Notes: generated by a model not told the origin, from the letters alone. A stretch of DNA of 64,000 nt from Rhodococcus jostii RHA1 (GCF_000014565.1 NC_008268.1:930001-994000); one strand, 5' to 3'. Positions 9,176 to 18,474 are shown, counted from the first letter of the stretch. A program made the numbers and translations.

Positions 9176-10021
9176 TCAGGTGGCCGACACGACGCCGGTC
9201 GCGAGAAGCGACAGGACGACCACGCCGAGGATGATGCGGTAGCCGACGAACCAGTACATCGAGTGGTCGACGACGAACCGCAGCAGCCACGCGATCGACG
9301 CGTAGCCGATGGCGAACGCGATGACAGTGGCGACGAGGAGCTGCGGGCCGCTCGCGTTGAGGCCTTCACCGGCCGGTTCGAATGCGTCGGGCAGGCTGAA
9401 CAGCCCGGACGCGACGACCGCGGGGATGGCGAGGAGGAACGAATAGCGCGCGGCGGCTTCGCGGGTGAGTCCGAGGAAGAGTCCGGCACTGATCGTGCCG
9501 CCCGACCGGGATACGCCCGGGATCAGGGCGAGCGCCTGCGCCGAACCCATGATGATGCCGTCCTTGGCGCGCAGGTCCTCGACGGGACGCACCTTCCGCC
9601 CGTAGTACTCGGCCGCCGCGATGACCAACGCGAACACGATCAGCATGGTGGCGATCAGCCACAGGTTGCGGGCGCCCGTGCGGATCTGGTCCTTGAAGAG
9701 GAAACCGAGGACACCCACCGGGATCGTGCCGATGATCACATACCAGCCCATCCGGTAATCGAGGTCACCGCGATGCTCGGGGTGGAACAGTCCCCGGAAC
9801 CACCCGGCGATGATCCGTCCGATGTCGCGGGCGAAGTAGATGAGCACCGCGGCTTCGGTGCCGAGCTGGGTGACGGCGGTGAAGGACGCACCGGCGTCGT
9901 CACCGAAGAAGACCTCCGACACGATCCGGAGATGGCCGGACGAGGAGATCGGCAGGAACTCGGTCAATCCCTGGACCGTACCGAGGACAATCGCCTGGAG
10001 CCAGGACATCGCCTCGCCCAT
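9176..10021 (-). CDS. uppP: Undecaprenyl-diphosphatase UppP (BacA family)
   Basis: UppP is a polytopic membrane enzyme that dephosphorylates undecaprenyl pyrophosphate on the outer face, recycling the lipid carrier for peptidoglycan and arabinogalactan synthesis. The BacA signatures are present: [17 protein letters not shown] near the N-terminus and a [13 protein letters not shown] segment in the second half. Several hydrophobic helices are evident. Starts are ambiguous: GTG 10024, ATG 10021 and ATG 10009 are in frame, and the last fits the mycobacterial N-terminus MSWxQ. It lies directly upstream of the phosphomutase gene (40-bp gap) and is probably part of the same transcript. Confidence 0.95.
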
Positions 10022-10255
10022 CACTCACCGGTCCCGAGGTCGAATGTGCCGCTCTGACGCCAATTTCCCATGTCGCGTTCGTAATTCACCGGCGCCACGG
10101 TACCGGGGAGGGCGACCTCCGGCAGAATCCGGCGTGGCAGGACCCCTGCCCCGCGATACCCCACTACTCTGCACCTGTGGTGACCGGTCCCGGGGGGCAC
10201 CAGCATCTTCGGGGGCGACGCCGGGTTGCAGCTACGGTACGAGACGCAGGCGGTT

Positions 10256-11185
10256 ATGGAACAGAGATCGGTCGGAGCAAGCGGGCTACGAGTGTCACGA
10301 CTCGGCCTGGGCACGCTCACGTGGGGTCGGGACACCGACGGCGACGAGGCCGCGGCGCAGATCGCGGCGTTCGTCGATGCGGGCGGAACGCTCGTCGACA
10401 CCTCGCCCGCGTACGGCGACGGTGTGGCGCAGCGGATCCTGGCGGAACTGCTCGACGACGTGGTGCCGCGAACGGAACTCGTCCTGAGCTCGAGTTCCGG
10501 GATCAACCCGTCGGGTCCCTCACGGATCGACTGCTCGCGACGCGGTCTCGTCGCCCAGCTCGACGCCACCCTGCGCGAACTCGGCACCGACTACCTGGAC
10601 ATGTGGCAGGTCGCCACCTGGGATCCGTTCACGCCGGTCGACGAGGTCGCCGCCACACTCGATTTCGCGGTGGCGAGCGGCCGGGTCCGGTACGTCGGGG
10701 CGCGGGGTTACCTCGGGTGGCAGCTGGCCACCGCGGCAGGGGCGTCCCGCGGCACCACGCTCGTCGCCACCCAGGTGGAGTACTCGCTGCTCGCCCGGGG
10801 AGTCGAGGAAGAACTCGTTCCGGCCGCGGCGCATCACGGTATCGGTGTGTTCGCTGCGGTGCCACTCGCCCGCGGGGTCCTGACCGGCAAATACCGCAAC
10901 GGGATCCCCGTCGATTCCCGCGGTGCCGACGACGCGCACGCGCAGGACGTCCAGAGTTACCTCGGCGACTCCTCCGTCCGGGTGGTCGACGCGGTCGTGA
11001 CCGCGGCCGACGGGCTCGGCACGTCCCCGCTGGCCGTCGCGCTCGCGTGGGCGCGCGATCGTCCGGGTGTCGCGAGCGCGGTCGTCGGGGCGAGGGACAT
11101 CGCACAGCTGACCGGAGTGCTCGTCGCCGAGGAGCTGGAGTTGCCCGCCGCGATCGCAGCGGCGCTCGACGACGTCAGCGCCTAG
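10256..11185 (+). CDS. Aldo/keto reductase family protein lacking the usual catalytic Lys and His
   Basis: The 309-residue protein has an (alpha/beta)8 aldo/keto reductase fold by sequence: SGLRVSRLGLGTLTWG at the N-terminus, LVDTSPAYGDG with Asp48 and Tyr53 of the tetrad, and LGTDYLDMWQ. The canonical tetrad Lys (normally xxTKxG) is replaced in ELVLSSSSG, and the canonical QxH is QVA (residue 120), so two of four catalytic residues are absent. It may be a non-catalytic or altered NADPH-binding protein. ATG 10256 fits the family N-terminus better than the TTG at 10226. It lies just ahead of the heme oxygenase gene, which has its own regulated promoter. Confidence 0.85.
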   Translation: MEQRSVGASGLRVSRLGLGTLTWGRDTDGDEAAAQIAAFVDAGGTLVDTSPAYGDGVAQRILAELLDDVVPRTELVLSSSSGINPSGPSRIDCSRRGLVAQLDATLRELGTDYLDMWQVATWDPFTPVDEVAATLDFAVASGRVRYVGARGYLGWQLATAAGASRGTTLVATQVEYSLLARGVEEELVPAAAHHGIGVFAAVPLARGVLTGKYRNGIPVDSRGADDAHAQDVQSYLGDSSVRVVDAVVTAADGLGTSPLAVALAWARDRPGVASAVVGARDIAQLTGVLVAEELELPAAIAAALDDVSA

Positions 11186-11225
11186 CGTGTGCAGGAGCAG
11201 GCAGACGTGCACCTGCAGTTCACGT

Positions 11226-11244
11226 GCAGGGCAGGCTAACCTGG
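11226..11244 (+). promoter_or_regulatory. Probable IdeR/DtxR iron box before heme oxygenase
   Basis: The 19-bp window contains AGGCTAACCT (11233-11242), the core of the DtxR/IdeR consensus, and matches that consensus at 13 of 19 positions by my count. It lies about 40 bp upstream of the heme oxygenase start. Binding of Fe-loaded IdeR/DtxR would repress the heme oxygenase/hmuTUV operon when iron is sufficient; this is inferred from the family. Confidence 0.7.
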
Positions 11245-11283
11245 TGCCCACCGGCCGACGCCCGTAGATCTGCAGGAGAGTCC

Positions 11284-11970
11284 ATGACCACGCTGAACGA
11301 GGCCGACGCGGCCGATCGCCGAACCGTCGGCTTCGCCGAGCGCATCAAGGCCGGGACGGACGCCGCTCACCGGGAGACGGAGCAGTCCCGCTTCGTCGGG
11401 GCCCTCCTCGCCGGTGAACTCACCTCGGACGGCTACGCCGAACTGCTCGCGCAGACGTACCTCGTCTACCGCGAACTCGAGGACGCCGGGCGCACCCACA
11501 CCGGCAACCCCGTCGCGTCGCCGTTTCTCCACGACGAACTGCTGCGGGTTCCGTCACTGGAAGCGGATCTCGAGTTCCTGCGCGGGCCGTCGTGGCGCGA
11601 GACGGTGTCCGCGCTGCCCGCCACCACCCGCTACGTGGAGCGGCTCCGCGAGGTGGCGTACGAATGGCCCGCCGGTTTCGTTGCGCACCACTACATCCGG
11701 TACATGGGAGATCTGTCCGGTGGGCAGATCATCCGGCGCATGCTCGAACGCGCGTACGGGTACACCACCGACGGTCTGCAGTTCTACATCTTCGACGAGA
11801 TCCCGAAACCGAAGGTGTTCAAGGACACCTACCGCGCGAAACTCGACGCCGCGCCCCTGACTCCGGAGGAACAGCAGCGGGTGATCGACGAGGTCAACCT
11901 CGCCTACCGGCTCAACGGCGACCTGTTCGCCGCCCTCGAAGCGGACATCGACCGGTACCTCGCACGATGA
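11284..11970 (+). CDS. hmuO: Heme oxygenase (biliverdin-producing type)
   Basis: The enzyme opens heme with O2 and reductant, releasing iron, CO and biliverdin in the cytoplasm. The 228-residue protein carries the proximal-His region KAGTDAAHRETEQSRF (His in DAAHRE), the YLVYRELE helix, and the distal-helix glycines in RYMGDLSGGQI. The ATG follows an AGGAGA Shine-Dalgarno. Its stop overlaps the start of hmuT by 4 bases (ATGA), so heme degradation and heme import are translated from one message. An IdeR/DtxR-like box upstream predicts induction by iron starvation. The symbol is by analogy with Corynebacterium HmuO. Confidence 0.95.
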   Translation: MTTLNEADAADRRTVGFAERIKAGTDAAHRETEQSRFVGALLAGELTSDGYAELLAQTYLVYRELEDAGRTHTGNPVASPFLHDELLRVPSLEADLEFLRGPSWRETVSALPATTRYVERLREVAYEWPAGFVAHHYIRYMGDLSGGQIIRRMLERAYGYTTDGLQFYIFDEIPKPKVFKDTYRAKLDAAPLTPEEQQRVIDEVNLAYRLNGDLFAALEADIDRYLAR

Positions 11971-13007
11971 GATCGGTGTTCCGGACCCGCACGGACAGGT
12001 CGCTGTTCGCCGTTCTCGTCCTGCTTCTCGTGTCCGCGGTAGCGGTGACGGCGTGCACATCCGGCGCCGGTGACAGCGCAGGCGGCACCGGCGGTGCGCG
12101 CACGGCGGTCCTCGACGACCTGAATCCCGAACCCCTCGAGTCCCCCGCCACACCGGTGCTGCCCGTCACGGTCCGCAGTTTCGACGGGGTGGACGTGACG
12201 ATCACGGACGCGAGCCGGATCGTGACCGCGGACCGCTATGGAACGCTCACCGAGACGGTCTTCGCACTCGGACTCGGCGACAACGTGGTGGGCCGGGACA
12301 TCGCCTCCGAGTTCCCGGCCGCGCAGGACGTGCCGGTGGTGACACCGGGCGGGCAGTCCCTCAACGCCGAGGCCATCCTCGACCTGGCGCCGACGGTGAT
12401 CCTCACCGACACCAGCATCGGCCCGCAGGCCGTGCAGGATCAGCTGCGGGCAGCCGGTATTCCGGTCGTCTTCTTCGATCCGACGCGGACCCTGGAGGGC
12501 GTGCCCGATCAGATCACGGCGGTGGCGAATGCGCTCGGCGTGCCCGAGCAGGGTCGCGAACTCGCGGCCCGCACCGAGAGTGAGATCGCGGCCGCCCGGA
12601 GTCGCGCGCCCCAGGGCGACGATCCCCTGAAGATCGCGTTCCTCTATCTGCGCGGCACCGCGATCACCATGATCGGCGGCCCCGGGTCGGGCGCCGACTC
12701 GCTGATCGACGCACTCGGCGCAGTCGACGCCGGCACCGCATCGGGCATCACGCAGCAGTTCGCGCCGATCACCAGCGAGGCTCTGATCGCCGCCGCTCCC
12801 GACGTCCTCCTGATGATGACGGGCGGGCTCGAATCGATCGGCGGCATCGAGGGACTCGAGAAGATCCCCGGGGTGGCGCAGACTCCGGCGGGCAAGAACC
12901 AGCGCGTCGTCGACATGCAGGACGGGGTGCTGCTCAGCTTCGGCCCCAACACGGGGCGTGTACTCGGCGCGCTGGCCGACGCCGTCTACCCGACCGACAA
13001 TCCATGA
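11967..13007 (+). CDS. hmuT: Heme ABC transporter substrate-binding lipoprotein HmuT
   Basis: HmuT is the surface lipoprotein that captures heme and hands it to the HmuUV permease. The 346-residue protein has a charged N-terminus, a hydrophobic stretch and a lipobox VTAC with Cys30 as the lipidation site. The rest is a class III iron/heme-binding fold, with RIVTADRYGTLTETVFALG, then DLAPTVILTDTSIGP and a late NQRVVDMQDGVLLSFGPN. It overlaps the heme oxygenase stop by 4 bases at its start and the hmuU start by 4 bases at its end, showing tight translational coupling. Confidence 0.94.
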   Translation: MRSVFRTRTDRSLFAVLVLLLVSAVAVTACTSGAGDSAGGTGGARTAVLDDLNPEPLESPATPVLPVTVRSFDGVDVTITDASRIVTADRYGTLTETVFALGLGDNVVGRDIASEFPAAQDVPVVTPGGQSLNAEAILDLAPTVILTDTSIGPQAVQDQLRAAGIPVVFFDPTRTLEGVPDQITAVANALGVPEQGRELAARTESEIAAARSRAPQGDDPLKIAFLYLRGTAITMIGGPGSGADSLIDALGAVDAGTASGITQQFAPITSEALIAAAPDVLLMMTGGLESIGGIEGLEKIPGVAQTPAGKNQRVVDMQDGVLLSFGPNTGRVLGALADAVYPTDNP

Positions 13008-14077
13008 CCGTCGAAGACCTCCACGCTCCGGGTAAGCCCTCCTCACGCACTCGAACCGGTGCCGTCCTCGGCGGTCTGCTGATCGCCCTTGCTGTCGCCG
13101 CCGTCCTGTCGGCCTGCATCGGACAGGTGCCGACCGGACCCGGAGAGGTTCTCGGCAGCATCCTGCACCGCGTCGGATTGGATCTCGGGCCGATGCCTGC
13201 GCATCCCAGCGGTGAGGTGACGCTGTGGGAGGTCCGGTTCCCGCGCGTGGTCCTCGCCATCCTGGTCGGGGCGGCGCTCGGATGCGCGGGAGCGCTGCTG
13301 CAGGGTGTGTTCGCCAACCCGCTCGCCGAACCCGGCGTCATCGGGGTGTCGGCAGGAGCCGCGGTCGGCGCCAGCGCCGCCATCGTGGTCGGCGGCGCGT
13401 TCGCGGCCGGGTGGACGGTGGCCGCGGCCGCCTTCGTCGCCGGACTGATCACCACCGTCGCCGTGTACGTCCTCGCCCGGCACGAGGGCCGCACCGAGGT
13501 GGTCACCCTCGTCCTCACCGGTGTGGCGGTCAACGCGTTCGCCGGCGGCCTCATCGCCTTCTTCACGTTCGTCGCGTCCCCCGCGGCGCGCGATCAGATC
13601 GTGTTCTGGCAACTGGGCAGCCTCAACGGGGCCACCTGGAACGCGGTCGCGGTGGTGGCGCCGATGACCGTCGCCGGGATCGCCGCCACGATGATGATCG
13701 CCGGGAAACTCGACCTGCTGTCTCTCGGCGAGAGCGCGGCCCGGCACCTCGGCCTCGACGTCGAGCGGCTACGTCAGATCGCCGTGCTGATCGTCGCCCT
13801 GCTCGTCTCGTCCAGCGTGGCCTTCACCGGCATCATCCTGTTCGTGGGCTTGGTGGTCCCGCACCTGATGCGCATCGCCGTCGGGCCGGGCCACCGGGCC
13901 CTGATCCCGGCGAGCGCGCTGTGCGGTTCGCTCGTGCTGCTCCTCGCCGACCTGGGCGCCCGGTCGCTCGTGGCGAACGCGGACCTCCCGCTCGGCATGC
14001 TGACGGCCCTGGTCGGCGGGCCGTTCTTCTTCTGGTTGCTGCGCCGCACCCGGGCCAGTCAGGGCGGGTGGGCATGA
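13004..14077 (+). CDS. hmuU: Heme/iron ABC transporter permease HmuU (FecCD family)
   Basis: The 357-residue protein is a FecCD/BtuC-type permease with about 9-10 hydrophobic helices. Family landmarks are LWEVRFPRVVLAILVGAALG, GALLQGVFANPLAEPGVIG, GSLNGATWN, and FVGLVVPHLMR, the coupling-helix segment that contacts the ATPase. It moves heme across the plasma membrane using HmuV. The start overlaps the hmuT stop by 4 bases, and its stop overlaps the hmuV start in the same way. Confidence 0.95.
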   Translation: MTVEDLHAPGKPSSRTRTGAVLGGLLIALAVAAVLSACIGQVPTGPGEVLGSILHRVGLDLGPMPAHPSGEVTLWEVRFPRVVLAILVGAALGCAGALLQGVFANPLAEPGVIGVSAGAAVGASAAIVVGGAFAAGWTVAAAAFVAGLITTVAVYVLARHEGRTEVVTLVLTGVAVNAFAGGLIAFFTFVASPAARDQIVFWQLGSLNGATWNAVAVVAPMTVAGIAATMMIAGKLDLLSLGESAARHLGLDVERLRQIAVLIVALLVSSSVAFTGIILFVGLVVPHLMRIAVGPGHRALIPASALCGSLVLLLADLGARSLVANADLPLGMLTALVGGPFFFWLLRRTRASQGGWA

Positions 14078-14952
14078 GTCCGGCATTCCACCCGCTCCGC
14101 ACCCGGGTCGGCGAGGCCATCGAGCAGAGCCTGTTCCGACGGACCGACCCGGTGCCCCCGCCGCGCCCGTCGGGGGCGGTGACGCTGCGGGCGGACGGCA
14201 TCGCGGTCACCCGCGGGGGCAGGCCCGTGCTCGACGACGTGTCCGTGGACGTGCGGATCGGCGAGGTCCTCGTTCTCGTCGGCCCCAACGGGGCGGGCAA
14301 GTCGACGCTCCTCGCGGCGCTGTCGGGCGATCAGGACGTGCACACGGGAACCGTGCACCTCGACGACCGGGACCTCGGCGAGTGGACGGCACTCGAGATG
14401 GCCCAGCGCCGGGCGGTCCTTCCCCAGCAGAACACGGTCGGATTCTCGTTCACCGCACGTCAGGTGATCACGATGGGCCGCTCACCGTGGGCACGCACCC
14501 CCCGCTCCGACGACGACGCCGTCGCGATCGCCGAGGCCATGCGGATCTGCGACGTCGTGGCGTTCGCCGACCGGCCGTTCACCGCGCTGTCGGGTGGCGA
14601 ACGTGCCCGGGTAGCTCTGGCGCGGGTGCTGGCGCAGCGCACCGAGACGATCCTGCTCGACGAGCCCACCGCCGCCCTCGACCTCGGGCACCAGGAGACC
14701 GTGATGCGTCTCGCCCGCTCCCGCGCGGAGCAGGGCACCGCGGTGGTGGTCGTCCTCCACGACCTCGCGCTCGCCGCCGCGTACGCGGACCGGATCGTGG
14801 TCCTCGAGCAGGGACGTGTCGCCGCGAACGGCCCTCCCGCCGACGTCTTGTCCGAGGAATTGCTGACCCGGGTGTACGGGCACCCCGTCGAGGTCATCGA
14901 GCACCCGGTGACCGGTGCGACCCTCGTCCTCCCCCGCCGCGATCAGCGCTAG
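14074..14952 (+). CDS. hmuV: Heme ABC transporter ATP-binding protein HmuV
   Basis: The 292-residue cytoplasmic ATPase powers HmuTU. It has Walker A GPNGAGKST (residues 70-78), signature LSGGERARVALARVLAQ, Walker B ETILLDEPTAALDL and the switch His in VVVLHDLALA. About 35 extra residues precede the ABC domain. The ATG overlaps the hmuU stop by 4 bases. It is the last gene of the heme operon; the next gene is convergent 10 bp downstream with no clear hairpin between them. Confidence 0.95.
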   Translation: MSPAFHPLRTRVGEAIEQSLFRRTDPVPPPRPSGAVTLRADGIAVTRGGRPVLDDVSVDVRIGEVLVLVGPNGAGKSTLLAALSGDQDVHTGTVHLDDRDLGEWTALEMAQRRAVLPQQNTVGFSFTARQVITMGRSPWARTPRSDDDAVAIAEAMRICDVVAFADRPFTALSGGERARVALARVLAQRTETILLDEPTAALDLGHQETVMRLARSRAEQGTAVVVVLHDLALAAAYADRIVVLEQGRVAANGPPADVLSEELLTRVYGHPVEVIEHPVTGATLVLPRRDQR

Positions 14953-14962
14953 ACCGCGGGGG

Positions 14963-15316
14963 TCACAACCCGTCGATGACGGCCCCGAGACGGCTGAGTA
15001 CCGCACGGACGGTGATCCCGTCCTCCGGTCCTGCCAGGTGGGAATCGGGATCGGACACGGCATCTCTCACGACGGCGACGATGCTGCGTTCATCGGTCAG
15101 GTCGATCTCCCGGACCGAGCGTCGCGCAGACGCCACGATGTCGTCCGGAGCCGGGACCTCGGTTTCCACGTCGGCGCGGTAGACCTCGACGTGCATCGTG
15201 CTTTTGCGCACCCGGAATGCGTAGGAGTTACCTTCTGCGGTCCGGCCGAAGCCGTGTGCGTGCGGTCCTACCGTGACGTCTTCGACGGTGAACGTCGGTG
15301 TTTCGGGTATTTCCAC
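14963..15316 (-). CDS. Conserved hypothetical protein
   Basis: I do not recognise a domain in this 117-residue protein. It is acidic and probably cytoplasmic, with no signal peptide or membrane helix. Visible segments are EDVTVGPHAHGFGRTAEGN near the N-terminus and VREIDLTDERSIVAVVRDA in the second half. Its place between the heme operon and the lipoprotein/pyrD genes corresponds to M. tuberculosis Rv2137c, which may be the orthologue; this is from memory of gene order only. It converges with hmuV, and its 5' end faces the divergent lipoprotein gene, leaving 184 bp for both promoters. Confidence 0.6.
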   Translation of the reverse strand: MEIPETPTFTVEDVTVGPHAHGFGRTAEGNSYAFRVRKSTMHVEVYRADVETEVPAPDDIVASARRSVREIDLTDERSIVAVVRDAVSDPDSHLAGPEDGITVRAVLSRLGAVIDGL

Positions 15317-15500
15317 GGTCTTCTCCTCGATGACCTGGGCCGGCGATCGGGAGACCGCCGGGCGCGGGGTCGATGTTTCTCACGGTATCGCCTCGGCACC
15401 CGCTCGGCACCGACCGCATTCGTGGGCGTTTCGCCGATCAGGGATGCTTGTGGGCAGTTGTACAGGTGTAGGTCGATGAGAGAACCCCGAGGAGCAGCAC

Positions 15501-16511
15501 ATGGGTAGACCGGGAGCGCGCGTCGTCGCCTCGTGTATCGGAGTGGCATTTCTAGTGGTCACGGGCTGTTCTTCGAACTCCGACGACGATCAGGCGATCA
15601 CCATTGCGCCCGCGAGTGCCGCGCAGTCGCCGGCTCAGAACACCACGCCTGCCGGTGTCGTCCACCCTGTCGGTCTGCCGATCGAGTCCACCACCTTCGA
15701 CCCCGAGACCCGCACGACCGTCGTACTGGGAGGCGAAGGCAACCAGATCCTGCTGTTCCCGGCCGGCGATTTCGCGGCGGCTGCGCGGGTGATTCCGTTG
15801 GACGCCACCGTCGCGCAGGTCTCCCTCGCCCCCGGTGGTGTGGCGCTGCTCGCCATGAACACCCAGGTAGGACGCCTGGACCTGCGCACCGGCGAGGTGA
15901 CGTTCGTCCCCGCCGACGGCGACGTCCGGTCGGTGGCCCAACTGCCCGACGGACGGCTGGCGATGGGCCTGGGCAATGGCGAGATTCACATCGTCAACAC
16001 CGAGACGAACGAGTCACAGGTGATCGGCGGTCTCACGTCCGTCGACGGACTTGCCGTCGTCGGCGACTCGCTCACCGCTCTCGACCGAGGGCAGACGTCC
16101 GTCACCGCCATCGACGTCCCCGGTGCCGCGCTCGGAGTCGCGCTGCGCGCCGGTGAAGGCGCGACTCAGCTCACGACCGATCACTACGGACGAATCCTCG
16201 TCACCGACACCACCGGCGACGAACTGCTCGCCTACACCACCGACACACTGATGCTCCGCCAGCGGTTCCCCGCCGGGCTCGCGCCGTACGCCGTCGCCTA
16301 CGACGACACCGCCGACCGCGCGTGGGTCACGCTGACCGAGACCAACGAAGTGGTCGGATTCGACCTGTCGAGTGGTGTCGGCGTGGAAACGGCGCGGTAT
16401 CCCACCGTCCGGCAGCCGAACTCTGTCACTGTGGATACCGTGAACGGTGACCTCCTGATCGGTTCCGCGACGGGAGACGGCCTACAGCAGATCCCGACGA
16501 GGAGTTCGTAG
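15501..16511 (+). CDS. LppL-like beta-propeller lipoprotein
   Basis: The 336-residue protein has a signal sequence with a lipobox ending VVTGC (Cys23), so it should be anchored on the outer face of the plasma membrane. The mature part is made of about seven repeating strands of the YncE/NHL beta-propeller type, for example STTFDPETRTTVVLG, QLPDGRLAMGLGNGEIHIV and RYPTVRQPNSVTVDTVNGDL. Position upstream of pyrD corresponds to mycobacterial lppL. No enzymatic function is evident; propellers of this type usually bind ligands or partners. GAGGAG precedes the ATG. The DUF5703 gene starts at the next base after its stop, so the two are co-transcribed. Confidence 0.8.
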   Translation: MGRPGARVVASCIGVAFLVVTGCSSNSDDDQAITIAPASAAQSPAQNTTPAGVVHPVGLPIESTTFDPETRTTVVLGGEGNQILLFPAGDFAAAARVIPLDATVAQVSLAPGGVALLAMNTQVGRLDLRTGEVTFVPADGDVRSVAQLPDGRLAMGLGNGEIHIVNTETNESQVIGGLTSVDGLAVVGDSLTALDRGQTSVTAIDVPGAALGVALRAGEGATQLTTDHYGRILVTDTTGDELLAYTTDTLMLRQRFPAGLAPYAVAYDDTADRAWVTLTETNEVVGFDLSSGVGVETARYPTVRQPNSVTVDTVNGDLLIGSATGDGLQQIPTRSS

Positions 16512-16751
16512 ATGGCATCGCATTCACGTCGACTCCCCTCCGGGTGGGAGATCGAATCCGAGGACTACGAGTACGTGCCGCTTCGGCTGCCACCCGACGT
16601 CACCCGCATCAGCGCTTCGATGAGGTTGGCCATCCAGGCGGAATTCGGTGGCTGGGAGCTGTCCCGGGTCCGCCTGTACTCCGACGGAAGTCGCCGTGTG
16701 CTGCTCAAACGAAGGAAGACCGCTCACCATGTCCCCGACCCCGCAATCTAG
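16512..16751 (+). CDS. DUF5703 family small protein
   Basis: This 79-residue basic protein fits DUF5703, a small actinobacterial family often placed just before pyrD. Key segments are [14 protein letters not shown] and [19 protein letters not shown]. It starts immediately after the lipoprotein stop and ends 10 bases before the likely pyrD start, suggesting an operon. It has no signal peptide or membrane helix. Function is unknown. Confidence 0.8.
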   Translation: MASHSRRLPSGWEIESEDYEYVPLRLPPDVTRISASMRLAIQAEFGGWELSRVRLYSDGSRRVLLKRRKTAHHVPDPAI

Positions 16752-16761
16752 GGAGACCTCC

Positions 16762-17832
16762 TTGTACCACCTGCTGTTACGGGTGATGTTCCGCCTTCCT
16801 CCGGAGCGGATCCATCACCTGGCCTTCGCTGCGATGCGCCTGGTCACGCGGTTCTCGCCACTGCGTCAGCTCGTCGGCAAGGTCCTCGTCGTGGACGATC
16901 CGGTACTGCGGAACACCGTGTTCGGACTCGACTTCCCGGCGCCGCTCGGGCTCGCCGCCGGGTTCGACAAGGATGCGACCGGCGTCGACGCGTGGGGGCC
17001 CCTCGGCTTCGGGTTCGCCGAGGTGGGCACCGTCACCGCCCAGGCGCAGCCCGGCAACCCGGCGCCCCGCCTGTTCCGGCTGCCCGCGGACCGCGCCCTG
17101 ATCAACCGGATGGGTTTCAACAATCACGGCGCAGGCAATGCCGCCAATCATCTCCGTCAGCGCCGGGCCGGTGTCCCGATCGGCGCGAACATCGGCAAGA
17201 CCAAGATCGTCGACGCCGCCGACGCGCCGGCCGACTACACGGCGAGCGCGCAACTGCTCGGCCCGCTGGCCGATTTCATGGTGGTCAACGTCAGCTCCCC
17301 GAACACCCCGGGACTGCGGGACCTGCAGGCCGTCGAATCTCTCCGGCCTCTCCTGCGTGCCGTTCTCGACTGCGTGACCGTCCCGGTTCTCGTGAAGATC
17401 GCACCCGACCTGTCCGACGACGACGTCGACGCGGTCGCGGATCTCGCGCTCGAACTCGGCCTGGCGGGCATTGTCGCGACCAACACGACGATCCGCCGAG
17501 ACGGGCTGAACACCCCGGACGCCGAGGTGTCGGCGATCGGCGCGGGCGGGTTGTCGGGACCTCCGGTCGCCGAACGATCCCTCGAGGTCCTCCGCCGCCT
17601 GCACGCGCGGGTGGGTGATCGTCTGGTGCTGATCTCCGTCGGCGGCATCGAGACCGTCGACCAGGCATGGGAACGGATCCTGGCCGGGGCGTCCCTCGTG
17701 CAGGGTTACACCGGATTCATCTACGGCGGGCCGTTCTGGGCGCGCCGCATCCACAAGGGGCTGGCCCGGAAGGTGCGCGAGGCCGGCTACTCCTCCGTCG
17801 CCGATGCGGTCGGCGCCGGCGCCGTTCGCTGA
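16762..17832 (+). CDS. pyrD: Dihydroorotate dehydrogenase (quinone), class 2
   Basis: PyrD oxidises dihydroorotate to orotate with FMN and passes electrons to menaquinone, the fourth step of pyrimidine synthesis, at the membrane inner face. The 356-residue protein has [21 protein letters not shown], the catalytic-Ser region [15 protein letters not shown] and late FMN-phosphate loops SVGGIET and YTGFIYGG. The class 2 N-terminal helix ([18 protein letters not shown]) is present. The TTG at 16762, with GGGAG just after the DUF5703 stop, fits the mycobacterial N-terminus; an in-frame ATG at 16729 would overlap DUF5703. Confidence 0.95.
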   Translation: MYHLLLRVMFRLPPERIHHLAFAAMRLVTRFSPLRQLVGKVLVVDDPVLRNTVFGLDFPAPLGLAAGFDKDATGVDAWGPLGFGFAEVGTVTAQAQPGNPAPRLFRLPADRALINRMGFNNHGAGNAANHLRQRRAGVPIGANIGKTKIVDAADAPADYTASAQLLGPLADFMVVNVSSPNTPGLRDLQAVESLRPLLRAVLDCVTVPVLVKIAPDLSDDDVDAVADLALELGLAGIVATNTTIRRDGLNTPDAEVSAIGAGGLSGPPVAERSLEVLRRLHARVGDRLVLISVGGIETVDQAWERILAGASLVQGYTGFIYGGPFWARRIHKGLARKVREAGYSSVADAVGAGAVR

Positions 17833-17851
17833 CACGGACCGCACACAGACC

Positions 17852-17886
17852 GGTGGCCGGCGAATCCAGAGGATTCGCCGGCCACC
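17852..17886. terminator. Bidirectional terminator between pyrD and the YbhB gene
   Basis: A perfect 16-bp stem (17852-17867 with 17871-17886) and 3-base loop lies 19 bp after pyrD and 23 bp before the end of the convergent YbhB-family gene. There is no long T run, as usual in high-GC actinomycetes. Confidence 0.8.
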
Positions 17887-17909
17887 CGTGTCTTTCCGGA
17901 GTTGCCGAG

Positions 17910-18440
17910 CTACTGCTCGTATGTCCCCTGGATCGTCGCGCGAGCGATCGCATGCGAGAACAGGTTGAAACCCAGGAATGCCGGTGTCGAATCGGCCGTG
18001 ACCCCGTCGAGGGTCTCCACGTCGAGCGCGTGGACCGCGAAGATGTAGCGGTGCGGACCGTGCCCTTCCGGCGGGGCCGCGCCGAGGAAGCGACGCAATC
18101 CGGCGTCGTTCTTCAGCGTGATCGCACCGCTCGGGAGCCCGGTTCCGTCGTCGTCGCCTGCACCGCTCACCAGCGTGGTCGTGTCGGCCGGAATGTTGGC
18201 AACAGCCCAGTGCCAGAATCCGGACGCCGTCGGCGCGTCGGGGTCGTACACCGTCACCGCGAAGCTCTTGGTCTCGGCGGGGAACCCCGACCACGACAGC
18301 TGCGGTGAGTTGTCGTAGCCGCCGGCGCCGAAGATCCCGCTGACCTGCTCCTTGTTCAGCGGCTGCCCGTCGGTGACGTCGGTGGAGGTCAGCTCGAAAC
18401 TCGGCAGGTCGGGAAGTGCCTCGTACGGGTCGTGTGACAT
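17910..18440 (-). CDS. YbhB/YbcL family Raf kinase inhibitor-like protein
   Basis: This 176-residue protein belongs to the PEBP superfamily. It shows [20 protein letters not shown] at the N-terminus, then [37 protein letters not shown] (the D-P-D-x-P and GxxxH ligand-pocket motifs) and [14 protein letters not shown]. Bacterial members are small-molecule-binding proteins of uncertain role. There is no signal peptide, so it is cytoplasmic. ATG 18440 was chosen because the family begins there; the longer frame to 18683 runs into the neighbouring peptidase gene. Its orthologue position next to pyrD matches Rv2140c. Confidence 0.92.
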   Translation of the reverse strand: MSHDPYEALPDLPSFELTSTDVTDGQPLNKEQVSGIFGAGGYDNSPQLSWSGFPAETKSFAVTVYDPDAPTASGFWHWAVANIPADTTTLVSGAGDDDGTGLPSGAITLKNDAGLRRFLGAAPPEGHGPHRYIFAVHALDVETLDGVTADSTPAFLGFNLFSHAIARATIQGTYEQ

Positions 18441-18474
18441 GCGTTTCCTCTCTTGTCGCGTATCGGTTCTCGGA

